This document shows positions 1 through 6,503 of a stretch of DNA of 64,000 nt, piece after piece. A program made the translations under genes and the position numbers. The notes beneath the pieces were generated by a model. The model had not been told where the DNA came from, did no database searches, and worked only from the letters and a program-made list of their open reading frames with translations. Every line of letters begins with the position of its first letter. Position 1 is the first letter of the stretch. This stretch comes from CAYVOV01 sp964453525 (lineage in GTDB: Bacteria > Chloroflexota > Dehalococcoidia > Dehalococcoidales > UBA2162): NCBI GenBank assembly GCA_964453525.1, contig CAYVOV010000009.1, positions 62,001 through 126,000 on the forward strand, in the 5' to 3' direction.

Positions 1-1059
1 CTGCCACTGGACGCCAACAGGCTCCAGCATCTTGACTTTTCTGATGATTTCTTTAGGGGAACCAGCAGAAGAATGCAGTTCACGGAACTCCTCTGGCCCG
101 ATACCTTCGTTGCAGGCAGAAGCGATGATTATGATTCCGCCGTCGCGGGTGATTTGCGCCGCGTTATCTATCCCCTTGCAAGTCTGGTAAAGGTCGAGGT
201 CGAGCGGGGCGCCGCTGTTGGTGGTAATGGTGATGTCCACCATATTATCCACTTTAGCGGAGCAGATTCCTTTCTCCAGATTGCAGCCTTCTTCATGGGC
301 TAAATAAGGGTCTCCGGCTACCACATGGGTTATCTCCCCCCTCTTGTTGAGCAGCACGTTTACTATGAAATCGAGTTTAGCCATTTTTGCCTGTTCCACC
401 ATGTCTTCGTGTATCGGGTTGCCTTTGAGAATGCCGGTTCTGGCTCGCGGGTGTTCTACCATTTCATAGCCGTGGTTTTTATAGGCAGACCGTATCCCGA
501 AGACTCCGGGGGCGATGCTTTTCCTGCCACCGGAAAAACCGGCGAAGAAGTGGGGCTCGATAAAGCCGGTACTCAGGCGAAAATCAGCTTCTATTACCCG
601 CCTGTTTATATCAACCGGAGTGCCTCTGGTGGTGGTACCGATGTAGACACAATCGTTTACATCATGGTTAAGCACTCTGTAGCTTTCTACAATCTTATTG
701 CCCAGCTTCTTGACAAGGGCTTCCCTGTCCAGCGGAGGATGGAGTCCGAGGGCGATTATTATTGTGATATTCTCCCGGGGGACTTTTTGCTCAAGCTCAG
801 CCAGTATCGGCGGGAGCAGCCTGTCATCCGGACATGCCCTCGTATTATCCGTAACCAGCACCACAATCCTGTTATCCGGCTCGATGCGCTCCATGAGGGG
901 CAGAGAGCCGATAGGCCGCCTCAAACTGCCTGAAATTGCCTCATATTCGTTCTCAATGCCGTCTGTTTCGCAGGTCTCAAGAGAATAAGCGATGTTCGCC
1001 GCTGGAATCTGAGCTTTCAGGAAAGAATCGCCGTAGGGGAAATCAAATTCTTTGTTCAT
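1..1059 (-). CDS. larA: Nickel-dependent lactate racemase family protein (LarA-like), 3' end cut off by window edge
   Basis: Members of this family interconvert D- and L-lactate or related 2-hydroxy acids with a nickel-pincer nucleotide cofactor. The reading frame is open from the ATG at 1059 to base 1, giving 353 residues without a stop. Residues that match the LarA active site are visible: the DNTR motif with Arg74, GLHPP with His107, EPHFFAG with His170, and GGRK with Lys180, the residue that holds the cofactor in characterised LarA. The usual family length is about 420 residues, so roughly 70 C-terminal residues lie outside. Cofactor-making partners (larB, larC, larE) are not in the window. 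The substrate is not known; many LarA homologues act on 2-hydroxy acids other than lactate. Confidence 0.85.
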   Translation of the reverse strand, partial: MNKEFDFPYGDSFLKAQIPAANIAYSLETCETDGIENEYEAISGSLRRPIGSLPLMERIEPDNRIVVLVTDNTRACPDDRLLPPILAELEQKVPRENITIIIALGLHPPLDREALVKKLGNKIVESYRVLNHDVNDCVYIGTTTRGTPVDINRRVIEADFRLSTGFIEPHFFAGFSGGRKSIAPGVFGIRSAYKNHGYEMVEHPRARTGILKGNPIHEDMVEQAKMAKLDFIVNVLLNKRGEITHVVAGDPYLAHEEGCNLEKGICSAKVDNMVDITITTNSGAPLDLDLYQTCKGIDNAAQITRDGGIIIIASACNEGIGPEEFRELHSSAGSPKEIIRKVKMLEPVGVQWQ

Positions 1060-1097
1060 TGTGATAAATGTGCCTATCTCATTTTAGCACGTGACGG

Positions 1098-1640
1098 CTA
1101 AATCTGCTTATATAGCGTATGCACATAGTCGATGAAGCCATGTTTTTTCCAGAACGAATCCGCAGGCCGATTTCCTACGATTACTCCCAGCTCGACGCGG
1201 TGGATTTTTTGCGAACGGAACCACTTTAGTATTTCATCAAACATTTTTTCGCCTATGCCCTGGTGACGGTAAGTGTCAGTGATAAATAAATCATGGACAT
1301 ATCCGTACTTATTGCGTTTATCCAGATCAGCAGCAGGCTCATTTATCATTGAGTAGGAGTATCCGACAACCTGATTACCATCCAGCGCCACCATTACCTG
1401 GCTGTTTTCCGAATTCATAGCCGGGCGCAGGTGTTTCTCTATAAAAACCGGTATTGTGCCCTCGCGAGGAGCAAAAATGTGGTTTATATCCTCAGAATAT
1501 TTCATAAACTCCATCCACAGCTTCCCTATATCGGGCATATGCTTCTCTTCGGCTTTTACAATTTCAATCACAGGAGTTCCCTTCCCAGTTTTTATGAGTA
1601 GACATCCTGACATTGTAGACCGGATTTCATTTATTTTCAA
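1098..1640 (-). CDS. GNAT-family N-acetyltransferase
   Basis: A single-domain GNAT protein of up to 180 residues that would transfer an acetyl group from acetyl-CoA to an amine; the substrate cannot be told. The acetyl-CoA pyrophosphate loop is clear (RHQGIGEKMF, about residue 130), preceded by beta4 (YVHDLFITD) and followed by the late-helix motif FWKKHGF. The start is uncertain: the domain proper begins at about residue 20 (IEIVKAEEKH), so the first 15-20 residues may not be translated. It lies 38 bp downstream of the larA-like start on the same strand but looks like a separate unit. A long repeat-filled gap separates it from the trp operon. Confidence 0.8.
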   Translation of the reverse strand: MKINEIRSTMSGCLLIKTGKGTPVIEIVKAEEKHMPDIGKLWMEFMKYSEDINHIFAPREGTIPVFIEKHLRPAMNSENSQVMVALDGNQVVGYSYSMINEPAADLDKRNKYGYVHDLFITDTYRHQGIGEKMFDEILKWFRSQKIHRVELGVIVGNRPADSFWKKHGFIDYVHTLYKQI

Positions 1641-1700
1641 ACCGGTTTTTGTTTATTAACCTCACTCCCGGTTACGAAGTCCCCCCTCTCCTTGGCGAGG

Positions 1701-1862
1701 CCTTGCCTCAAAAGTCATTCTGGAGTCCGCCTCTAGCGGACAAAGAATCTCAGGGTGGGGAGTCAAGGTAATCCCCTCCTCCCTGAGACCCTTCGCCGAG
1801 TTTACACTGAGCGGAGCGAACGTGCTCCAGGGTGACAGGAACACACGACTTTTAGGGCAAGA
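1701..1862. mobile_element. MITE-like element, copy 1 (imperfect terminal inverted repeats, 13-bp target duplication)
   Basis: The 162-bp segment is flanked by a perfect 13-bp direct repeat (ctccttggcgagg at 1688-1700 and 1863-1875). Its ends are imperfect inverted repeats (ccttgcctcaaaagtc at the left, gacttttagggcaaga at the right; 13 of 16 match). The interior carries the palindromic family with cattctgg, gaatctcagggtg, gagacccttcg and ctccagggtgaca. It has no coding capacity. A shorter relative sits at 38877-39014. Both copies lie in the loop region of another palindromic repeat. The arrangement is that of a non-autonomous miniature transposon; the mobilising transposase is not in the window. 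Confidence 0.6.
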
Positions 1863-2106
1863 CTCCTTGGCGAGGAAAGAGGGGACCTCAAAAAAGAGCT
1901 TTTTATGCTGCCAAAACCTTTCTTTAGTGAAGAAATAGAACCGCCTTAAAGGTACCAAAGCGGAAAGCGTTTAATCCTTTTATGTTAATGACCGAGTATA
2001 TTCTAATGCAGGCTAAAACGGATTTAGGACATTCAATGGTAACAGCGGGGTGTTTAAGATTGTATTGCTTTCTAGCAGGTTATTTAATACATGTAGCAGA
2101 AATATA

Positions 2107-2195
2107 AGAGGGTATGTGGCGCTGAGCGCCACATACCCTCTTTCTCATCTTCCCCCTTCCCTTTTAAAAGGGGAAGGGGGATACAGGGGGATAGG
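2107..2195. repeat. Paired-hairpin intergenic repeat
   Basis: A perfect 17-bp inverted repeat (arms 2107-2123 and 2125-2141) is followed by a pyrimidine tract and a second hairpin built from ttcccccttccctttt and its complement, ending in gggggatacagggggatagg. The same two-hairpin plan recurs at 26174-26250, 38820-39055 (interrupted) and 45584-45661. The first hairpin could also act as a terminator ahead of the trp promoter. In the rest of 1876-2288 I see only AT-rich sequence without a supported gene. Confidence 0.6.
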
Positions 2196-2288
2196 ATTAA
2201 AAAATATTCCATATGAAAGAGTGGCGGGCGGGAACAGATATAGATACAGGGCGATAGGACTGCATTAACCAAATCCCAGGCTCACTAC

Positions 2289-2317
2289 TTGACAAAAAAT
2301 CAGAACGGGGTTTATAC
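2289..2317 (+). promoter_or_regulatory. Predicted sigma70-type promoter of the trp operon
   Basis: A perfect TTGACA -35 (2289-2294) and a TTATAC -10 (2312-2317) are separated by 17 bp. Transcription would begin at about 2324, just upstream of the T-box leader. It is the best promoter upstream of trpE. Confidence 0.8.
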
Positions 2318-2337
2318 TTTTTTACAATAGAATAGTC

Positions 2338-2650
2338 TAAAGGCTAAGAACGAGACTAGTATGCCTCCAGCGAGGCTCAGAGAGCCGGGTAAGGTGTGAG
2401 CCGGTGCCAGACGCAGAGGTTGAATGGACTCGGGAGCTGCAAATCGAAAGTCCTGATGAAATCTGGGTGAGTAGACTTTGACGGAAAGGGCACCGTTAGC
2501 AGAGCCCAGGGTATCGTCCCGACTCGTTCTGATATATCAGAGTGAATAAAATCGGAACCGTACCTGATAAAGATGGTTGCTTCACTCCTTCCACAACCAA
2601 TTAGGGTGGCACCGCGAAGGATTATCCCTCGCCCCTAGGGCGAGGGATTT
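2338..2650 (+). promoter_or_regulatory. T-box riboswitch with tryptophan (TGG) specifier, controlling trpE-A
   Basis: T-box leaders bind an uncharged tRNA through a specifier codon and its free acceptor end, and switch from terminator to antiterminator. The invariant T-box sequence AGGGTGGCACCGCG is at 2603-2616. It is followed by a G+C-rich terminator stem (arms 2626-2633 and 2639-2646) and a run of T. The AGAGAGCC element of stem I lies near 2381, and the specifier-loop context gaa-TGG-act puts the Trp codon at 2425-2427. The leader is about 310 nt and ends 30 bp before the trpE start. The expected effect is that uncharged tRNA-Trp allows read-through into the biosynthetic operon. Confidence 0.9.
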
Positions 2651-2678
2651 TTATTTATCAGGACGGAGGGGAGGTTAT

Positions 2679-4148
2679 ATGTATTATCCATCACTTGAAG
2701 AGGTTAAAAAACTGAGTAAGGACGGCAATCTTGTGCCCGTTTACCGGGAAATAGTTGCCGACCTTGAAACACCGGTGTCCGCCTTCATGAAGATTAACCG
2801 GGGCGGCTATTCTTTTCTGCTGGAGAGCGTCGAGGGAGGAGAAAGGCTGGCACGCTACAGCTTCATCGGTACCGAGCCGTACAAAACGCTGTCGGTCAGA
2901 GGAGAAGACAATTTAGACCCGCTGCCGCTTATTGCCGGAGAGATGGACAGGTTCAAAATAGTGCCGGTCGGCGAGCTGCCCAAGTTCTGCGGCGGTGCCG
3001 TGGGCTATCTCAGCTATGAAACGGTGACGCGGTTCGAAGAGCTACCATCTCCGGGAAAAGACCCACTTGATTTGCCTGAATCGGTATTCATGTTCGTTGA
3101 TACGGTGCTTATTTTCGACCACGTCACTCACAAGATTAGGGTAATGAGCCACGTCCATATCGACGGAGACATCGAGAAAGCCTACCGGGAAGCGGTTGCC
3201 AGGATTGATAACATGGTGGACAGGTTGAACCGGCCGCTTGGGCTGAGGCGGCAAATGAACGGGTCGCCAGCTCCCGCCGGAAAATCGGTACCTTCCTCAA
3301 ACTTCACCAGGCAGGAATATGAAGCCGCCGTTGAGAAGATAAAGCAGTATATTACTGCCGGAGAAGCCATCCAGGTAGTGCCTTCCCAGCGACTCTCCCA
3401 GACTACCACGGCGCCGCCTTTTGAAATCTACCGGGCGCTGCGTACCATTAATCCGTCCCCCTATATGTTTTATCTGGATTTCAAGGACTTTCAGATAATC
3501 GGGGCTTCTCCGGAGATTCTGGTAAGGGTGGAAAACGGTATGGTGACAACCCGTCCCCTGGCGGGCACAAGGCCGAGGGGCAGGACACCGGAAGAGGATA
3601 TCGCTCTTGAGCAGGAACTTCGCAATGATGAAAAGGAAAGAGCCGAGCACATTATGCTCGTCGACCTGGGGCGGAACGATATCGGACGGGTAAGTGTGCC
3701 GGGCACGGTGGAGGTCAGCGAGCTTATGGAGGTGGAGCGTTACTCTCACGTTATGCACCTGGTGACAAACGTTCAGGGGAAATTGCGGCCTGATACCAGC
3801 GCCTTTGATGCCCTGCGCGCCTGTTTCCCGGCCGGAACTGTTTCCGGAGCGCCGAAAATCCGGGCGATGGAGATAATCGCCGAGTTCGAACCGGAAAAAA
3901 GAGGACCCTATGCCGGAGCCGCCGGTTACTTCTCTTTCTCCGGTGACATGGATATGGCAATCTCAATAAGGACAATGGTAGTCAAAGACGGAATTGCTTA
4001 TACGCAGTCCGGTGGCGGGGTGGTCTACGACAGCGTGCCGGAACGCGAGTATGAGGAGACACTGAACAAGGCGAGGGCATCGCTCAATGCCGTGAGCCAG
4101 GCTGAAGCGTCTCAGGTAGAGGGGGAGAACAATGCTGCTTCTCATTGA
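2679..4148 (+). CDS. trpE: Anthranilate synthase component I
   Basis: It converts chorismate to anthranilate with ammonia supplied by TrpG, the first committed step of tryptophan synthesis. The 489-residue length is typical. The N-terminal domain has the LLES feedback-binding element (about residue 45) and RYSFIG. The C-terminal chorismate-binding domain has GTRPRGRT, RNDEKERAEH, LVDLGRNDIGR and PAGTVSGAPK. The ATG at 2679 is chosen because GGAGGGGAGG lies just upstream and the protein begins as family members do. An in-frame ATG at 2577 lies inside the T-box and is rejected. The last 17 bases overlap a relic of the trpG start at 4132, so the two genes were once translationally coupled. Confidence 0.97.
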   Translation: MYYPSLEEVKKLSKDGNLVPVYREIVADLETPVSAFMKINRGGYSFLLESVEGGERLARYSFIGTEPYKTLSVRGEDNLDPLPLIAGEMDRFKIVPVGELPKFCGGAVGYLSYETVTRFEELPSPGKDPLDLPESVFMFVDTVLIFDHVTHKIRVMSHVHIDGDIEKAYREAVARIDNMVDRLNRPLGLRRQMNGSPAPAGKSVPSSNFTRQEYEAAVEKIKQYITAGEAIQVVPSQRLSQTTTAPPFEIYRALRTINPSPYMFYLDFKDFQIIGASPEILVRVENGMVTTRPLAGTRPRGRTPEEDIALEQELRNDEKERAEHIMLVDLGRNDIGRVSVPGTVEVSELMEVERYSHVMHLVTNVQGKLRPDTSAFDALRACFPAGTVSGAPKIRAMEIIAEFEPEKRGPYAGAAGYFSFSGDMDMAISIRTMVVKDGIAYTQSGGGVVYDSVPEREYEETLNKARASLNAVSQAEASQVEGENNAASH

Positions 4149-4158
4149 TAGTTTCAAA
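4132..4158 (+). pseudogene. Relic of the original trpG 5' end
   Basis: An ATG at 4132, preceded by GAGGGGGAG at 4119-4127, encodes MLLLID followed by SF before the frame runs into repeat DNA. The intact trpG at 4322 starts MLLLIDNYDSF. The relic overlaps the trpE stop, as trpE and trpG do in many operons. I infer that a 100-bp palindromic repeat entered at the trpG start and that the functional start now lies 190 bp downstream. The two copies differ at synonymous positions, so the event is not recent or involved recombination. Confidence 0.55.
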
Positions 4159-4196
4159 AGTTCAAAAGCCGGGACTATTAAGTTTTGGTTGCCGGT

Positions 4197-4296
4197 GTCA
4201 TTGCGAGCCCCGATTTATCGGGGTGAAGCAATCACCACGTTCGAAAGAGGAGATTGCTTCGTCGTCCCGATGGTATCGGGACGACGAAGCAATGAC
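4197..4296. repeat. Palindromic repeat of the cattgcgagc...gaagcaatgac type between trpE and trpG
   Basis: The 100-bp unit begins gtcattgcgagcc and ends cgaagcaatgac, so its outer ends are inverted. It contains two nested palindromes (ccccgatttatcgggg and gtcgtcccgatggtatcgggacgac). It separates the trpG relic from the working trpG start. Short pieces of the same type occur near 26820-26865. Confidence 0.75.
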
Positions 4297-4321
4297 AGAT
4301 TAAGTGAATGTGGAGTGTGCC

Positions 4322-4897
4322 ATGTTACTGCTTATTGATAATTACGATAGTTTTACTTACAATCTCTTTCAGTACCTCAGCGAACTGGGCGAAGAGGTTG
4401 AGGTGGTGCGTAATGATAAGACCACCATTGAGGAGATTGAAAAGATGGAGCCGGAGCGGATAGTTATATCACCCGGACCCTCCACACCGCAGAATGCCGG
4501 TATCTCAAACGATGTAATCAAGTATTTCGGTAGCAAACTGCCGGTGCTCGGCGTCTGCCTGGGACACCAGTGCATCGGCTACAGCTACGGCGGCATTGTA
4601 GGGCAGGCTAAACGGATAATGCACGGCAAATCTTCGATGATACACCATACCGGACAGGGCATATTTACCGGACTGCCCAATCCCTTCTCCGCCATCCGCT
4701 ATCACTCACTGGTGGTGAAGCGGGAGGGACTGCCGGACTGTTTTGAGATTTCCGCCTGGACTGACGATGATGAAATTATGGGGCTGAAGCACAAACAACA
4801 CCCGGTGGAAGGCATCCAGTTCCACCCTGAGTCTTTCATGACCCAGGCGGGGAAAGACATTCTTAGAAATTTTCTGAAAGTGGGGCGTAAGGAGTAA
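4322..4897 (+). CDS. trpG: Anthranilate synthase component II (glutamine amidotransferase)
   Basis: It hydrolyses glutamine and channels ammonia to TrpE. At 191 residues it is a complete class I glutamine amidotransferase. The nucleophile is Cys79 in GVCLGHQ and the His-Glu pair is His168/Glu170 in FHPES; the N-terminal NYDSFTYNL and the oxyanion motif PGPSTP are present. Start: ATG at 4322, with GGAG at 4312-4315. An in-frame GTG at 4304 is less likely because it has no ribosome-binding site. The gene is now 173 bp from trpE because a repeat lies between. No sign of a pabA-specific neighbour is seen, so tryptophan synthesis is the natural role. Confidence 0.96.
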   Translation: MLLLIDNYDSFTYNLFQYLSELGEEVEVVRNDKTTIEEIEKMEPERIVISPGPSTPQNAGISNDVIKYFGSKLPVLGVCLGHQCIGYSYGGIVGQAKRIMHGKSSMIHHTGQGIFTGLPNPFSAIRYHSLVVKREGLPDCFEISAWTDDDEIMGLKHKQHPVEGIQFHPESFMTQAGKDILRNFLKVGRKE

Positions 4898-4915
4898 TAA
4901 AAAGTTGAGTGAATT

Positions 4916-5081
4916 TCCCCCCTTTCGTAAAGGGGGATAAAGGGGGATTTTATAAATCCCTCTCGGTCTCCCCTTCGACAGGCTCAGGGCAGGCTCTTTA
5001 CGAAAGGGAGAAGTTGGTGGGGTTTCGTCCTTCGACATGCTCAGGACGAGCGGTGCTGGATTCCAGCCTGCGCGGGAATGA
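4916..5081. repeat. Composite intergenic repeat (gggggattaaggggg family plus ttcgaca-gctcagg fragments)
   Basis: 4916-5011 is a member of a family shared with 14741-14870, 19021-19175 and 31838-31965. A cccccttt/aaaggggg hairpin is followed by gggggatttta, ataaatccctctcggtct, then ccccttcgacaggctcagggc and ctctttacgaaagggaga. Next come a second ccttcgacatgctcaggac unit (5029-5053) and a fragment of a gctggattccagc palindrome (5053-5081). There is no coding potential. Together they push the inserted membrane-protein gene away from trpG. Confidence 0.75.
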
Positions 5082-5123
5082 TAAATGTAGGCTAAAATAG
5101 GGCAAAGGTGAGGAGGTAGATAT

Positions 5124-5801
5124 ATGAAATGGAGTAAATCGCTCGACATATTTGCTATATTTATGCTTTATGTCATTGTCATTACTATTGGCATCATTAT
5201 GATAGTTTACTTAGTAGTGACTCCGAATCTTGAAACAAATGATAAAGTTGGAATTACAATGGCGATAAGCACGGTGGCACTTGTCGTTGTTACAGGTGTC
5301 TATGCTTGGCACACGCATAAAATGGCTGAGGAGATGAGAGAGCAAAGGATAATAACATCACGTCCAGTAATCATTTTAAAACCTGTACATGAAAAAGATA
5401 TTTGGGAGGGAAGTACTAAGGATTATTTTTCACATTTTGAAATTTCTAATGTAGGAAATAGCCCTGCAATCGAGTTGGAAAGTTCACTTACGGCCAATAA
5501 ACATGATTACTCCAGTAGTATCCGACAAACATATTTGAGGAAAGATGATGATCCCGTTAAATTTCGCCCTTATAATATTTCGAGTCTGGAACAAAATAAA
5601 ACATACTACCTTATTTGCGAATATCAAAACGTATTTCCTTATGATGTTCAAAAACCGTTCTATCAAACGTGTTTACCTTTTAAAATGAGGGAATCCGGCG
5701 AAAAAGGAAAAATATACATTGTAGCTGGCGAATTAGAATTTACAGAAGTATCAGAAGAAGAACGTATTGATGCGTTCGGAAGTAGGAGTAAACCAAAATG
5801 A
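5124..5801 (+). CDS. Two-TM membrane protein with C-terminal soluble domain, unknown function (cassette 1)
   Basis: The 225-residue protein has two predicted membrane helices (about 10-33 and 42-62), a charged stretch (EEMREQR) ending in SRPVIIL, and a soluble domain with FEISNVGNSPA, a beta-rich Ig-like pattern. I do not recognise a named family. The plan matches the 25391 protein: helix pair, EQR...RP, then (N/H)xG-x-(S/G)PA, then a YxxxF region. Each is followed by a GIY-YIG gene. It is more AT-rich than trp genes and sits between trpG and trpD, so it looks like an insertion. The start at 5124 follows GAGGAGG. The stop overlaps the ATG of a trpD-like 5' fragment. Confidence 0.8.
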   Translation: MKWSKSLDIFAIFMLYVIVITIGIIMIVYLVVTPNLETNDKVGITMAISTVALVVVTGVYAWHTHKMAEEMREQRIITSRPVIILKPVHEKDIWEGSTKDYFSHFEISNVGNSPAIELESSLTANKHDYSSSIRQTYLRKDDDPVKFRPYNISSLEQNKTYYLICEYQNVFPYDVQKPFYQTCLPFKMRESGEKGKIYIVAGELEFTEVSEEERIDAFGSRSKPK

Positions 5802-5890
5802 TTAAAGAAGCAATTCAGACCATTATTGGTAACAGGCCGGCTACCAGCTGCTCCGTTCGCCCTTCGACAGGCTCAGGGCGAATGATGTAA
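5798..5890 (+). pseudogene. Probable relic of the original trpD 5' end
   Basis: An ATG overlapping the upstream stop (aaaATGA) begins MIKEAIQ, while intact trpD at 6504 begins MIREAIS. The first 18 bases agree at 17 positions, after which the frame runs into the ttcgacaggctcaggg repeat and stops. As with trpG, it looks like a start fragment left behind when repeats and the GIY-YIG gene were inserted. The match is short, so this is less certain than the trpG case. Confidence 0.4.
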
Positions 5891-5895
5891 AGCAA

Positions 5896-6228
5896 ATGAG
5901 TTTTTGGGTTTATATTTTACTATGTGCAGATAACTCCTACTACACCGGACATACTGACAATCTTGAGGAGCGCATCGCTAAACATCAGACCGGTGAAATT
6001 ACCGGCTATACATCCAGCAGACGTCCGGTTAAATTACTTTTTACACAGGAGTTCTCCACCAGGGAGGAAGCTCTGGCCCGTGAGCGGCAGGTTAAAGGAT
6101 GGCGTCGTAGCAAGAAGGAGGCAATGATACGGGGAGATTGGGATGAGGTGTCTCGCCTGGCTCATGAGGGTTCGTCCTTCGACAAGCTCAGGACGAACGG
6201 GTATCGACCAAAGATGAGTGAATGGTAA
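5896..6228 (+). CDS. GIY-YIG superfamily nuclease-like protein (cassette 1), C-terminus supplied by a repeat
   Basis: A 110-residue small GIY-YIG protein of the UPF0213/YhbQ-like kind. The motif pair is WVYIL (GIY position) and YYTG (YIG position), then Arg at NLEERI and the conserved REEALARERQVKGW helix. Members are thought to cut or bind DNA, but the cellular role of these short ones is not settled. The domain ends at about RLAHEG. The last 18 residues (with SFDKLRTN and PKMSEW) are encoded by the ttcgacaagctcaggacgaacg repeat and the first unit of the 43-bp array that follows. A paralogue is at 26409. Confidence 0.85.
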   Translation: MSFWVYILLCADNSYYTGHTDNLEERIAKHQTGEITGYTSSRRPVKLLFTQEFSTREEALARERQVKGWRRSKKEAMIRGDWDEVSRLAHEGSSFDKLRTNGYRPKMSEW

Positions 6229-6427
6229 ACCATGGGGGCCCGCCCTTCGACAAGCTCAGGGCGAACGGAAAACGGGCTCATCAAGAATGGAAAAGAGGCT
6301 CAGCATGAACGCATTTAAATCAAAGAAGAGTGAATAATAATCTCAGGACGAACGCATCTGAATCGAAGAGGAGTGAATGATAATCTCAGGACGAACGCAT
6401 TTAAACCAGAGAGGAGTGAATAATAAA
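6187..6427 (+). repeat. Array of 43-bp direct repeats continuing from the GIY-YIG 3' end
   Basis: Three exact-length 43-bp units lie head to tail at 6299-6341, 6342-6384 and 6385-6427, each of the form ctcaggacgaacgcat followed by an A-rich block and gagtgaatgataat. A related unit (6187-6230) encodes the last 13 codons and stop of the GIY-YIG gene, and each array unit retains the gagtgaat(a/g) tail equivalent to its SE-stop end. Further ttcgacaagctcagg copies sit at 6243-6266 and 6450-6473. The units differ at several positions, so the array is degenerate and not a CRISPR. Confidence 0.7.
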
Positions 6428-6503
6428 CTTGTGGGCGTTCATCCTTCGACAAGCTCAGGACGAACGGATAATAAAGTATTAAATTAATGAACGGAGAAGA
6501 AAA

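Noticed and set aside
325..933. A 202-codon plus-strand ORF at the start of the window
   Set aside because: It is antisense to the LarA-like gene, whose active-site motifs are clear on the minus strand; the plus ORF has no recognisable domain.
2577..2678. An earlier in-frame start for trpE
   Set aside because: The region is the T-box antiterminator and terminator. Its translation has no similarity to TrpE, and a strong ribosome-binding site lies before 2679.
6299..6427. Possible CRISPR array from the 43-bp units
   Set aside because: The units are contiguous with no unique spacers and include the end of a coding gene, and no cas genes are near.
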